A stretch of 64,000 nt of DNA, taken from NCBI RefSeq assembly GCF_010993745.1, contig NZ_WOTN01000001.1:127235-191234 (forward strand), in the 5' to 3' direction. Made by a program: the position numbers and the translations under genes. The notes beneath the pieces are model-generated. The model was not told the origin of the DNA, did no database searches, and saw nothing but the letters and a program-made list of their open reading frames with translations. This stretch comes from Fodinicola acaciae (GTDB lineage: Bacteria > Actinomycetota > Actinomycetes > Mycobacteriales > HKI-0501). Below are positions 35,225 to 43,672 of the stretch, piece by piece (the first letter of the stretch is position 1; each line of letters begins with the position of its first letter).

Positions 35225-36115
35225 TCAGCCTTTGATGCCGCCGGCGGTCAGGCCGGCGATGATGTGTCGCTGGAACAGCAGGAAAAGCGCGATCGTCGGC
35301 AGGCAGGTGAGCACCAGTCCGGCCAGCAGCAGGTTGATCGGCGTGAACTCGACGACCCGCTGCAGCGCGACGCTGAGCGTCTGGCTGTCCGGTTCGGGGA
35401 AGACCAGCAACGGCCAGATGAAGTCCTTCCAGGCGGCCACCACCGCGAAAATCGAGACCACTGCGAGGATCGGACGCGCCAGCGGCAGGACGACGCGTAC
35501 GAGCGTCGTCACCGGACCGGCGCCGTCGATCCTGGCGGCGTCGATAAGCTCGGCGGGGATCTGGTCGAAGAACCGCTTCAACAAATAGATGTTGAAGGCG
35601 TTGGCCGCGGCCGGCAGCCAGACAGCCGCTGGGTTGTTGATCAGGTTGACGTGGATCAGCGGCACGTCGCTGACCGTCAGGTACGTCGGCACCAGCACGG
35701 CCGAGGCCGGAAGCATCAGCGTCGCCAGCATCATGCCGAGCACGAGCCGGCCGAGTTTCGGCCGCAGTTTGGAAAGCGCGTACGCTGCCGGCACCGCTAT
35801 CGTCAGTTGGACGAGCCAGGCGCCGATCGTGACGACCAGCGTGTTGACGAAGTAGTGGCCGAGCTCCAGCTTGTCCCATGCCTGCGGATAGGTCTGCGGC
35901 TGCCACGACTGGGGGAGAACGGTCGGTGGCACGCGCGCCAACTCGGCCGCCGGCTTCATCGCGCCGAGCACCATCCACACCAACGGCAGGACGAAAGCCA
36001 CTGTGAACGCGATGAAAACCAGGCAGAAGACGGTCCAGTAGATGACGCGTCCACGCGTGCTCCGCAGGGCTGAAGGTGACACGAGTGTCCTGATCGGACG
36101 GTCGATGGTCGCCAT
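35225..36115 (-). CDS. Carbohydrate ABC transporter permease (MalG type)
   Basis: 296 residues, six TM helices. EAA loop ELIDAARIDGAGPVTTLVRVVLPLARPILA, typical MalG C-terminal HIIAGLTAGGIKG. It forms the sugar channel with the next upstream permease. It is ten bases from that gene and 26 bases ahead of the alpha-glucosidase. The ATPase partner is not in this operon. Confidence 0.92.
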   Translation of the reverse strand: MATIDRPIRTLVSPSALRSTRGRVIYWTVFCLVFIAFTVAFVLPLVWMVLGAMKPAAELARVPPTVLPQSWQPQTYPQAWDKLELGHYFVNTLVVTIGAWLVQLTIAVPAAYALSKLRPKLGRLVLGMMLATLMLPASAVLVPTYLTVSDVPLIHVNLINNPAAVWLPAAANAFNIYLLKRFFDQIPAELIDAARIDGAGPVTTLVRVVLPLARPILAVVSIFAVVAAWKDFIWPLLVFPEPDSQTLSVALQRVVEFTPINLLLAGLVLTCLPTIALFLLFQRHIIAGLTAGGIKG

Positions 36116-36125
36116 GATGCTCCGC

Positions 36126-37064
36126 TCAGCTCTCGGACCGGGTCAGCCGCAGGTAGAGGCCGGAAAACGCTGCCAGCACCAGGAAAAGCAACAAGCTCAA
36201 CGCGCTGGCCGTGCCGAAGTCGTTGTAGACGAACGCATATCGATAGAGCAGCAGCAGGACGGTCACCGTCGAGTCTTCCGGCCCGCCACCGGTGAGGATG
36301 TATGGCTCCGTGAAAACCTGCATGGTGGCCACGATCTGCAGCAGCAGCAGAATCAGCAGCACAAACCGGGTCTGCGGGATGGTGACGTGCCGCAGCCGCT
36401 GCCACAGTCCGGCGCCGTCCAGCTCGGCCGCCTCGTACAGGTCGCCGCGAATGGTTTGCAGTGCGGCCAGATAGATCAGCGTGGCCGAGCCCATGTTGGC
36501 CCAGGTGGAGACCAACACCAGCGAGATCATCGCGGTGCTGGTCGAGTCCAGCCAGGCCGGTTGTGGCAGGCCGAAAATCCGCAGGACGCTGTTGAAAGGG
36601 CCGGGACCGGGGTCATACAGCCATTTCCACAACAGCGCGGCGACCACCGGAGGCAGCATCACCGGCAGATAGACCAGCAGCCGGAAGTACGCACGCAGGT
36701 GTCGCAGCTCGTTGAGCACCACCGCGGTGGCGAATGGCACTGCGAATCCGAGCACCAGCGCCAACACCGTGAAGTAGAGCGTGTTTCGCCAAGCCACCAG
36801 GAAAAGCGGGTCCTTGACGAGTTTTGCGAAGTTGTCCAGGCCGACCCAGGCCGGTGCGTTGACGAAGTCGACCTGTTGGAAGCTGAGCAGCACGCCGCGA
36901 ACGATCGGATACCAGGAGAAGACCGCGAAGACCACGAGCGCGGCACAGAGGAAACCGTACGCAGTCAGGTTGTCGGTCACCAGCCGCCGCAACCGTCCGT
37001 TTTGGCGGACCGGCGGTGATTCCGTAACGATCTGCTCCGCGGCGCGCCTGCTCAGCAACGTCAT
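36126..37064 (-). CDS. Carbohydrate ABC transporter permease (MalF/LacF type)
   Basis: 312 residues with six TM helices and the N-terminal AYGFLCAALVVFAVFSWYPIV helix. EAA motif DLYEAAELDGAGLWQRLRHVTIPQTRFVLLIL, followed by TEPYILTGGGPEDSTVTVLLLLYRYAF typical of sugar permeases. The ATG at 37064 is eight bases from the upstream lipoprotein stop. It pairs with the MalG-type permease. Confidence 0.92.
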   Translation of the reverse strand: MTLLSRRAAEQIVTESPPVRQNGRLRRLVTDNLTAYGFLCAALVVFAVFSWYPIVRGVLLSFQQVDFVNAPAWVGLDNFAKLVKDPLFLVAWRNTLYFTVLALVLGFAVPFATAVVLNELRHLRAYFRLLVYLPVMLPPVVAALLWKWLYDPGPGPFNSVLRIFGLPQPAWLDSTSTAMISLVLVSTWANMGSATLIYLAALQTIRGDLYEAAELDGAGLWQRLRHVTIPQTRFVLLILLLLQIVATMQVFTEPYILTGGGPEDSTVTVLLLLYRYAFVYNDFGTASALSLLLFLVLAAFSGLYLRLTRSES

Positions 37065-37071
37065 CGCGCGG

Positions 37072-38433
37072 TCACCGTGCCTGTGCGTAGATCGCGTCGA
37101 CCTTGGCCTGCGCGTCAGCCAACAGCTTGTTGATGTCCGCGTCACGGTTGGTCAACACGGCCTGCATGACGTTGTCCAGCACGGCATAGACCTGTTGCGC
37201 GTTTGGCGGCTCGACGTTTTGCTTCAGTGCCGTGACCCCGTCGACATAGGGCTGGTAGTTTCGCACCGGCACGGTCGCATTGGCCTTCTTGAGCTGCTCC
37301 TGCCGGTCGCGGACCGGTCCGGCGGTCCAGATGTCGGTGACCGGCGAGACCGGCAGGCCGACCGGCTGCTTGTCCGCGACATAACGCCTGAGGTTGGTCT
37401 CGATCCGGTCCGGGTTGAGGAATTTCCACTGCAGCCAGGTCAGACCGGCCTTGATCTTGGCCGGCGTCGCCTTCGGATTGAGCATGTAGCCCTCGCCGCC
37501 GACCAGCGTGCCCTGGCCGCCAGGCATCGCGGCCAGACCGTAGTCGGCGTAGTTTCCCTTGAACTGGTTGACAAGCACCGGCACGTTGTCCGGCGCGGCG
37601 AGATACATGCCGAGCTGGCCGGCTCCCATCATCCGCTGTACGTCCTCGATCTGCAGCAGCTGCCGAGATCCCATCGAGTTGTCATCCCAGCGCATCTGGT
37701 GCAGATACGTCAGTGCCGCGCGGCCTTTGTCGTTGTTGAAATCCGACTTCCAGGTGTCGCCGCTCCTGACCGCGACATCGCCACCCATCGCATACATCCA
37801 GGCGGTGAAATGCCAGCCACCCTGGTTGTTCTTACTGTAGTCGGCATATCCGACGGTGTTGTTGCCGAGCGCTGCGATCTTCTTGGCCGCGGCGCGTACG
37901 TCGTCCCAGGTTTTCGGAGGTTTGTTGGGATCGAGGCCTGCTTTGGTGAAGAGCGTACGGTTGTAGAGCAGGCCCATGGTGTAGTTGGCGGTCGGCACGC
38001 CGTAGTATTTGCCTTTGCCGTCACTGAAAACGTCGCGCAGTTGCGGCTGGATGTCCTGGTAGTGCGCGACCGACGGCAGATAGGACGTGATGTCCGCAGC
38101 CTGGTGGCGCGCGATCAGCTGCGCCGGATCGGTGAGATAGACATAGAAAACGTCCTCGAGCTTGCCGCTGGCCAGCTTGGCGTTGAAGGTCTTGGGATCC
38201 ATGAAACCTTCGTGCGGCTGGATGTCGATGGTGGGATGCGCCTTCTCGAAGGCGGCCACGTCCTGGTCGAAAATCTTCCGGTCGAATGCCTGGCTCTTCG
38301 GTGGCTGGCCGTTGATCGAGATGACCACCTTGCCGTTGGCGTCGCCGGGGGAGGAGCCGCAGGCGGTCGCGGCCAGGCACACGGCGGCGACGCCGATGAG
38401 TGCGAGCGTTCTCGTGGTGCGGGAAAAGGTCAT
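37072..38433 (-). CDS. Sugar-binding lipoprotein of the ABC transporter
   Basis: 453 residues. Lipobox AATACGSS gives a lipid-anchored Cys at about 25. Then a type-1 extracellular solute-binding fold: KVVISINGQPP, FEKAHPTIDIQPHEGF, YYGVPTANYTMGLLYNRTLFTKAGLDPNKPPKTWDDV and GEGYMLNP. It captures oligosaccharides for the two permeases. GGAAGG lies ten bases before the ATG at 38433. First gene of the operon; operator half-sites lie about 110 bases upstream. Confidence 0.92.
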   Translation of the reverse strand: MTFSRTTRTLALIGVAAVCLAATACGSSPGDANGKVVISINGQPPKSQAFDRKIFDQDVAAFEKAHPTIDIQPHEGFMDPKTFNAKLASGKLEDVFYVYLTDPAQLIARHQAADITSYLPSVAHYQDIQPQLRDVFSDGKGKYYGVPTANYTMGLLYNRTLFTKAGLDPNKPPKTWDDVRAAAKKIAALGNNTVGYADYSKNNQGGWHFTAWMYAMGGDVAVRSGDTWKSDFNNDKGRAALTYLHQMRWDDNSMGSRQLLQIEDVQRMMGAGQLGMYLAAPDNVPVLVNQFKGNYADYGLAAMPGGQGTLVGGEGYMLNPKATPAKIKAGLTWLQWKFLNPDRIETNLRRYVADKQPVGLPVSPVTDIWTAGPVRDRQEQLKKANATVPVRNYQPYVDGVTALKQNVEPPNAQQVYAVLDNVMQAVLTNRDADINKLLADAQAKVDAIYAQAR

Positions 38434-38540
38434 CGGTGCAGCGCCTTCCTGCGCGTGGGGAGGCCGATGTGTGACTGGCACCATAAGCGGCCGATGCAGC
38501 GCGACGCAATATCACGACGGAAATTCGTAAAATCCTGACA

Positions 38541-38567
38541 GGCTGCAAGAGAAGGCAAGTTTTGCAA
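38541..38567 (-). promoter_or_regulatory. MalR-like operator upstream of the ABC/glucanase operon
   Basis: On the minus strand three half-sites TTGCA(A), CTTGCC and CTTGCAG follow each other (TTGCAAAACTTGCC, then CTTGCAG) just upstream of GGATTTTACG, a possible -10 region. The same half-sites occur as a perfect palindrome upstream of the lacI gene. This arrangement resembles MalR/Reg1 operators of Streptomyces (family knowledge). Confidence 0.65.
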
Positions 38568-38623
38568 CGGTCAAACATCAAGCAAGCAGTGAATTGCCGA
38601 CAATTCGGTCGGCGACGACGTGG

Positions 38624-39655
38624 TCAGTGTGAAGCGGCTGACGTTGGTTGCAGCGCCGGCGCCGTCGATCCGCGTACGACCAGCTCCGGCTCGTACAGCA
38701 GCTCCTCGGTCGGCACATGGCCGCCGTCCAACTGCGTCGCGAGCAACTCGACGGCCGCGTATCCCATCGCTTCGATCGGTTGGCGGATCGTGGTCAGCGG
38801 CGGGTCGACGCAGGTCATCAGCGCGGAGTCGTCGTATCCGACAACGGAAACTCCGGTCGGACACCGCATGCCGGCGCGGCGTACGGCACGGATCGCGCCG
38901 AGCGCCAGCGGATCGCTCGCGCAGACCACCGCCGTGACGTCGTTGCGCAGCAGGCGCACCGTCGCGGCTTGTCCGCCTTCCAGCGAGAACATCGCGTGCT
39001 CGATCACGTCCGGTGTCGCTGGGAGGCCGACTTCTCTCGCGTACGCGCGAAAAGCCGCCAGCTTACGCCGGGACGGCAGGTGGTCAGGCGGACCGAGCAG
39101 CAACCCGACGCGGCGATGGCCGAGCGCGACCAGATGGGTCAGCGCCTGTTCCGCGGCAACCGCGTCATCGCAGGAAACGCGAGGAAAATCCAGGCCATCC
39201 ACTGCCGCGTTGACCAACACGGTCGGCAGCCGTCGTTCCATCAAAGCGCGGTAGTGGTCATGCCGCGCGGCGGCTTGCGTATAAAGGCCACCGGCGAAGA
39301 CGACACCAGAAACGTGCTGCTGCAGCAGAAGATCGAGGTGGTCGGCTTCCGAGACGCCACCTGCCGTACCGGTGCACAACACCGGCGTGAAGCCGCGTTG
39401 CGCGAGCGCATTTCCGACGACGTCCGCGAAAGCGGGAAAAATCGGGTTTTGCAGCTCCGGCACCACCAGACCGACGAGTTTGGCGCGCTCGCCGCGCAAC
39501 TGCGTCGGCCGTTCGTATCCGAGCACGTCAAGCGCGGTCAGCACGGCCACTCTGGTGGCCTCCGCGACGCCGGGTTTGCCGTTCAGGACGCGGCTGACCG
39601 TCGCCTCGCTGACTCCCACCTTCTCGGCGACCTCGGCCAGCCTTTTACGCGCCAT
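38624..39655 (-). CDS. LacI-family regulator of the alpha-glucan operon (MalR-like)
   Basis: 343 residues. HTH and hinge RLAEVAEKVGVSEATVSRVLNGKPGVAEATRVAVLTALDVLGYERPTQLR at 5-54; sensor domain with VVPELQNPIFPAFADVVGN and VSVVGYDDSALMTCVDPPLTTIRQP. Expected to repress the transporter operon until an oligosaccharide inducer binds. It is transcribed from its own promoter with a perfect TTGCAA palindrome 30-50 bases upstream, so autoregulation is likely. The operon it controls lies directly downstream on the same strand. Confidence 0.92.
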   Translation of the reverse strand: MARKRLAEVAEKVGVSEATVSRVLNGKPGVAEATRVAVLTALDVLGYERPTQLRGERAKLVGLVVPELQNPIFPAFADVVGNALAQRGFTPVLCTGTAGGVSEADHLDLLLQQHVSGVVFAGGLYTQAAARHDHYRALMERRLPTVLVNAAVDGLDFPRVSCDDAVAAEQALTHLVALGHRRVGLLLGPPDHLPSRRKLAAFRAYAREVGLPATPDVIEHAMFSLEGGQAATVRLLRNDVTAVVCASDPLALGAIRAVRRAGMRCPTGVSVVGYDDSALMTCVDPPLTTIRQPIEAMGYAAVELLATQLDGGHVPTEELLYEPELVVRGSTAPALQPTSAASH

Positions 39656-39674
39656 GCGAGCATCTTACGGCACG

Positions 39675-39705
39675 GCTTGCGAAAGCTTGCAAAATCTTTG
39701 CAAGC
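39675..39705 (-). promoter_or_regulatory. Perfect 9+3+9 palindromic operator before the LacI-type gene
   Basis: GCTTGCAAA (39685-39693) and TTTGCAAGC (39697-39705) are exact reverse complements around ATC. A third half-site GCTTGCGAA lies at 39675-39683. The motif sits 20-50 bases upstream of the lacI start and touches the stop codon of the iclR gene. LacI-family proteins of the MalR group bind CTTGCA half-sites. Confidence 0.75.
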
Positions 39706-40496
39706 TATGGTTGCGGTGTCGCGTTGGCGACGTACCACGGTGCGAGCAGCGCGGCTGTCTCGGTGAGCCGCGGCGCGTAGCCGAGGAGTTCGTCGATGCC
39801 GACCAGGAAGGTCACCGTCGACACGCTCAGGCCGCCGATCGGCCGCCCGCGCCGGTCGAGCAGTGGCGCGGCGACGCACCGGATGGTCGGCTCGTTTTCC
39901 TCGTCGTCCAACGCATAACCTTGCTCGCGTACTTCCGCGAGGTGCGTTTCGAGTTGGTCGGGATCGGTGATCGTCGCAGCGGTGCGCGCCGGCAGACCGG
40001 ACTCGGCGAGCAGATGGCGGCGCTCGGCGGACGGCAGGTGCGCCAGGATCGCCTTGCCGATCGCCGTGCTGTGCAACGGAAGCTGCATGCCGACGTGCGA
40101 GGCCATCCGATATGGCTGATTTCCCTCGATCTTGTTGACGTAGACGGCCTGGTTTCCGCTGCGCAGCGCCACATGCACGGTGTGGTCCACAGTGGACTGG
40201 AACTGCCGCAGGATCGACTCGGCGCCGGCACCGTGCGCGCCGGCCAGCCGCGCGGACAGCGCGTACGACCGCGGACCCGGCGCGTACCGGCCGGAACCGT
40301 CCGCGCTGACGAAGCCGGCTTCGCCCAGCTGGGCCAAAATCCGGTGCACGCTCGGCTTGCTGACGCCGGTCTCGGCGGCGATGTGGCCGAGCCGGTGCGG
40401 ACCGACGCCGGTCGCCACCGCCTCCAGGATGCGCAGTGCTCGCAGCGCCGCGCCATCCACCGGTTGCTCCGTCTGGTCCGTGGCCGGGACCGTCAC
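39705..40496 (-). CDS. IclR-family regulator
   Basis: 263 residues. Winged HTH ALRALRILEAVATGVGPHRLGHIAAETGVSKPSVHRILAQLGEAGFV, then the IclR effector domain (GSGRYAPGPRSYALSARL; VYVNKIEGNQPYRMASHVGMQLPLHSTAIGKAILAHL; GLSVSTVTF). GTG start at 40496, divergent from the KDPG-type aldolase 38 bases away, which it probably controls. IclR regulators of this kind sense sugar acids or aromatic acids. Confidence 0.92.
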   Translation of the reverse strand: MTVPATDQTEQPVDGAALRALRILEAVATGVGPHRLGHIAAETGVSKPSVHRILAQLGEAGFVSADGSGRYAPGPRSYALSARLAGAHGAGAESILRQFQSTVDHTVHVALRSGNQAVYVNKIEGNQPYRMASHVGMQLPLHSTAIGKAILAHLPSAERRHLLAESGLPARTAATITDPDQLETHLAEVREQGYALDDEENEPTIRCVAAPLLDRRGRPIGGLSVSTVTFLVGIDELLGYAPRLTETAALLAPWYVANATPQP

Positions 40497-40534
40497 GTTG
40501 ACACCTCCGCCGCTGCGTCCATAGGCTCCCGTTC

Positions 40535-41155
40535 ATGGTAATGGAATCACGTTCCGCTCACCAGAATTCGGCGGTCGTCGATCGTATTGGTGCGGCCAAG
40601 GTGCTGCCGGTGCTGCGCGCGGCGGACGTCGAGACCGCGAACGGCTATGTGCAGGCGGTGCGGCGTGCCGGCCTGGGGGCCATCGAGCTGACGGCGACCA
40701 TCCCCGGCTGGCAGGAGCTGTTGCCGGATGTGGTCAAGAACGCCGGGGACGCGTTGATCGGCATGGGCACGGTCACCACTGCCGCTGACGCGCAGGTCGC
40801 CGTCGACCGCGGCGCGCATTTCCTGGTGAGTCCCTATCCGGCTGCCGCCGTACGGAGTTTTGCGGCGGAGGCGGGGATTCTGTTCATCGAAGGTGGCATG
40901 ACCCCAGGAGAGCTGGCGGTGACCATGTCGGCCGGCATCGGCAAACTCTTTCCCGCACACGTCGGCGGACCGAGTTTCCTGAAGTCGGTGATGGCCATCC
41001 TGCCTGGCCTGAAAATCGTTCCCACCGGCGGAATTTCCGTCGCGGACGTACCAAAATGGCTTGCCGCCGGTGCTTTCGCGGTCGGAGTCGGCAGCGATCT
41101 CTACGCCGATGGAGACATCGCCGCCAAACTCGCCGCCGTCATTAGCGCTCAATAG
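40535..41155 (+). CDS. eda: KDPG/KDPGal-type aldolase
   Basis: 206 residues. Class I aldolase of the Eda family: VVDRIGAAKVLPVLRAADVETA, Glu in GLGAIELTATIPGW, GMGTVTT, Schiff-base Lys in GIGKLFPAHVGGPSFLKS, and PTGGISVADVPKWLAAGAFAVGVGSDL. It cleaves 2-keto-3-deoxy-6-phosphogluconate or a related acid to pyruvate and an aldehyde phosphate. The Arg that follows the Glu in E. coli Eda is replaced (ELTAT), so substrate choice may differ. Two ATGs (40535, 40541). Confidence 0.9.
   Translation: MVMESRSAHQNSAVVDRIGAAKVLPVLRAADVETANGYVQAVRRAGLGAIELTATIPGWQELLPDVVKNAGDALIGMGTVTTAADAQVAVDRGAHFLVSPYPAAAVRSFAAEAGILFIEGGMTPGELAVTMSAGIGKLFPAHVGGPSFLKSVMAILPGLKIVPTGGISVADVPKWLAAGAFAVGVGSDLYADGDIAAKLAAVISAQ
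40543..40555. promoter_or_regulatory. Short palindrome near the start of the aldolase gene
   Basis: GGAATCACGTTCC, with GGAA/TTCC arms and a five-base centre, resembles the TGGAA...TTCCA pattern of IclR operators. It lies just inside the proposed aldolase start, which would be unusual for an operator unless transcription begins near the start codon. Confidence 0.35.
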
Positions 41156-41236
41156 CCACATTCGCGGCGTCCGGCCGATCCGTCATCCAGGTCACCCTGG
41201 CTGAGATCTCCGGTGCTATCCCGAACCACCGCACGG

Positions 41237-42060
41237 CTATGGCGCATCCCCGCTCCACTCAGCCTGGACGCGCAGGATTATTGAGCGTGCCTCCGATCCA
41301 TACTGTGCGATCTTGGCCATCTCGCCGAAGATCCGGAGGTAAATCGCTATCTCGTCGGGCTCGGTGATGTGGAGATCGGCCGCGAATGTCTCCGCGTTGA
41401 CGATGTTTTGGTCGTATACCCAGAAGCCATGCATTGGCGGAACGGCAGGCTGAGATTCATCCGGAATGCCCCCAAAACGCGGGCTAGGAATTGTGGTCGC
41501 GCTCACGAGTCTGTCGAACTGGCCGTGCACTATCTCTGGTGTGCACACTCGGTATCGCAGCGCAGCTTCGGTTAGCGCGATGTGAATACGCCTGCCTCGC
41601 CGGTAGAAGCAGTTGTTGCCGCCCCATGCGAGCAGCCACGGCGTCGTCCAGATCATCCGGCGCGCCGTAGTAGTCCATGCCTGGTTCGAGGAGTGTGTAG
41701 GCGTATTCCGGAGTCTGTAACAAACCTGAGATCAGCGCCGACTCGAAGTTTCGGACAACGCTGCTGTTCGCCTCGATTTTCGAGTAGTCGCGCTGATAGG
41801 ACGCCTGGCCGTAGCGCAGCTGGCGGCGGAATTGGCGATAATGATCTTCGAGCGTGTGAAGTGCCGCGAGCAGGTTCGCTGTTTCGCTCGTCGCGTCACA
41901 GCTGGCTGTCCATGCTCGGATGTCGGCGTCTGACGGCGTTTACTTGCCGGCCTCGATCCGCGAGACCTTGCTCTGGTGCCAACCGTGCGGCTCCGCGAGC
42001 TGCTGGCCGGTCAGACGTGTAGTTGCACCTGACGAGTGTCTCGGGATCTTCGGTCAACTC
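41237..42060 (-). pseudogene. Second broken XRE HTH - DUF5753 regulator
   Basis: Traceable family protein with several lesions. Near 42010-42030 the frame breaks before GQQLAEPHGWHQSKVSRIEAGK. A TAA stop at 41940-41942 interrupts the HTH directly after EAGK. The frame then continues TPSDADIRAWTAS... SALISGLLQTPEYAYTLLEPGMDYYG until a shift near 41608, after which RRIHIALTEAALRYRV and FWVYDQNIVNAETFAADLHITEPDEIAIYLRIFGEMA complete the DUF5753 end. No intact partner gene (DUF397 or DUF6879) is present. The extreme N-terminus is not recognisable. Confidence 0.8.
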
Positions 42061-42130
42061 GGCCTCCGGGAGCGTACCGGCCTTTGTATGCCAGGGTATG
42101 CGTCAATAGCGGAGTGTAGCCAGGAGGTCG

Positions 42131-42787
42131 CTAGCCGAGACCCCAGAAGGGGCCGGTGAGGCCGACGGAGGCAAAGTACGAGGCGGCGGATGACGGCTCG
42201 CGGCGTTGGTAGCCGCGGTCCAGGCGGCCGGCATACCAGCCTCGTGCGAGCCGCCACAGGGTGGCCAGGTCCATTTCGTAGCCGCGCGGATTGTGCGTAC
42301 GGGCCAGCCAGGTGGTGACGCAGGCGGAGTCGCAGAAAATCCGTTGGTTGTCGCACGCGCGCACGACGTCGTCCCAGACTTTGGCGACTGGCAGGAGAAA
42401 ATGCGCGACCTGCGGTCCCGGTGGTGGCTCGTCGGCGCGTACGGTCCAGGCGTGGGGCGTGCCGCAGTTGCGGCAGCGGGTGGCGACCAGCACCTCCGGC
42501 TCGGCCGGCACCAGGTGAGGGATCGCGAAGGAGTCCCAGGCGCAGCCACCCCACCACAGGGTTTTGGTCCCCATCACGGAAAATCCGAGCGGGATGGTGG
42601 CAAAGGGATGCGCCATCACGATGTGTCCGTCGCGCAACACGAGGTCGCGGCTTTCGTGCAGCCGGCCGAGTGCGGCGGTGACGGTTGCGACGTCCAGTCC
42701 GGTGTCCATGGCCAGGTCCGCGACAGTCGGCTCGATGCCGGTGGCGCTCAGGCGAGCATAAACGGCAAGGCGTACGTCCTCATCCAC
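42131..42787 (-). CDS. Alkylmercury (organomercurial) lyase family protein, MerB-like
   Basis: 218 residues from GTG at 42787; a TTG at 42811 would add eight. N-terminal winged-helix-like part (TVADLAMDTGLDVATVTAALGRL), then the MerB core. The catalytic set is present: Cys82 and Asp85 in WWGGCAWDSF match the MerB C-x-x-D pair, and Cys152 in RIFCDSAC matches the second active Cys. MerB breaks carbon-mercury bonds. No merA, merR or transport gene adjoins it, so mercury resistance as an operon is not supported. It follows the XRE regulator four bases after that gene's stop. Confidence 0.78.
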   Translation of the reverse strand: MDEDVRLAVYARLSATGIEPTVADLAMDTGLDVATVTAALGRLHESRDLVLRDGHIVMAHPFATIPLGFSVMGTKTLWWGGCAWDSFAIPHLVPAEPEVLVATRCRNCGTPHAWTVRADEPPPGPQVAHFLLPVAKVWDDVVRACDNQRIFCDSACVTTWLARTHNPRGYEMDLATLWRLARGWYAGRLDRGYQRREPSSAASYFASVGLTGPFWGLG

Positions 42788-42791
42788 GTTT

Positions 42792-43586
42792 TCACCGTAC
42801 AGCGCCGGCAAACGCGCGTCGCGTCGGTTCGTCGGCGGGGAAGAACGACTCGATGGCCAGCTCTGTCAAGGTGATGTCCATCGGCGTGCCGAAGGTGGCG
42901 ATAGTGCTGAAAAAAGACAGCTCAGCGTCACCTTGGCGGATCCGCATCGGAATGACAAGGTCTGCGGCGGAAGGGAAAGCCGGGTGGTCATCGACCGGAG
43001 CGCCGTACGCGACAACCTCGTCGTAGAGCTTCTTCAGCGCCTCGCTGCCGCTCGCGACGATCTGCCGATGCAGCCGAGCGAGCAGATGTTCGCGCCACTG
43101 AGCCAAATTGACGATCCGCGTCGCGGCGCCGTCCGGATGCAGTGCGAGCCGCATGACATTGATCGGCGGCTTGAGCAGTTCAGGCGAAATGCCGTCGAGC
43201 AATGCGGTCATGCCGGTGTTGCTGGCGACCAAGGTCCAGCTCTCGTCCATGACCAGCGCCGGATATGGCTCGTGGCCGGCCAGGATCGTGTCGATCGCGA
43301 CGCGTACGTCGTGCATTTCCGGCGCATCCAACGGAGTCTCCGAGTATGCGGGTGCGTGGCCGGCGGCGACCAGAAGTGCGTTGCGCGCCCGGACCGGCAC
43401 GTCGAGATGTTCGGCCAGTCGCAACACCATGTCGCGACTCGGCTGCGCGCGACCGGTTTCGATGAAGCTGAGATGGCGCGCCGAGATGTTGGCGATCAGT
43501 GCGAGCTCAAGCTGGCTCAGCCGCCGGCGCTGCCGCCAGTCGCGCAGCAGCGGACCGATGCGCAGCGTTTGTTGAGGAGCGACCAC
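42792..43586 (-). CDS. XRE-MmyB-like transcriptional regulator
   Basis: 264 residues. HTH at 11-66 (IGPLLRDWRQRRRLSQLELALIANISARHLSFIETGRAQPSRDMVLRLAEHLDVP). MmyB-like ligand domain: ARNALLVAAGHAPAYSETPLDAPEM, YPALVMDESWTLVASNTGMTALL and the C-terminal ITLTELAIESFFPADEPT. Family members regulate a divergent oxidoreductase, as here (LLM gene). GTG start at 43586. It is followed by the MerB-like gene. A perfect palindrome lies between the divergent genes. Confidence 0.92.
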   Translation of the reverse strand: MVAPQQTLRIGPLLRDWRQRRRLSQLELALIANISARHLSFIETGRAQPSRDMVLRLAEHLDVPVRARNALLVAAGHAPAYSETPLDAPEMHDVRVAIDTILAGHEPYPALVMDESWTLVASNTGMTALLDGISPELLKPPINVMRLALHPDGAATRIVNLAQWREHLLARLHRQIVASGSEALKKLYDEVVAYGAPVDDHPAFPSAADLVIPMRIRQGDAELSFFSTIATFGTPMDITLTELAIESFFPADEPTRRAFAGAVR

Positions 43587-43621
43587 AACGGCGACTCTAC
43601 GGCGGCGGGTGCCGGAAGCCT

Positions 43622-43638
43622 ATTACCTCCGAGGTAAT
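43622..43638. promoter_or_regulatory. Perfect palindrome between XRE-MmyB regulator and LLM gene
   Basis: ATTACCTC and GAGGTAAT are exact reverse complements around one C. It lies 36 bases upstream of the regulator's start and 35 bases upstream of the LLM start at 43673. It is a strong candidate operator of the divergently transcribed XRE-MmyB protein. Confidence 0.75.
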
Positions 43639-43672
43639 GGACGCCGTTCTCGCGGCCGGTCAGGATGCGACC

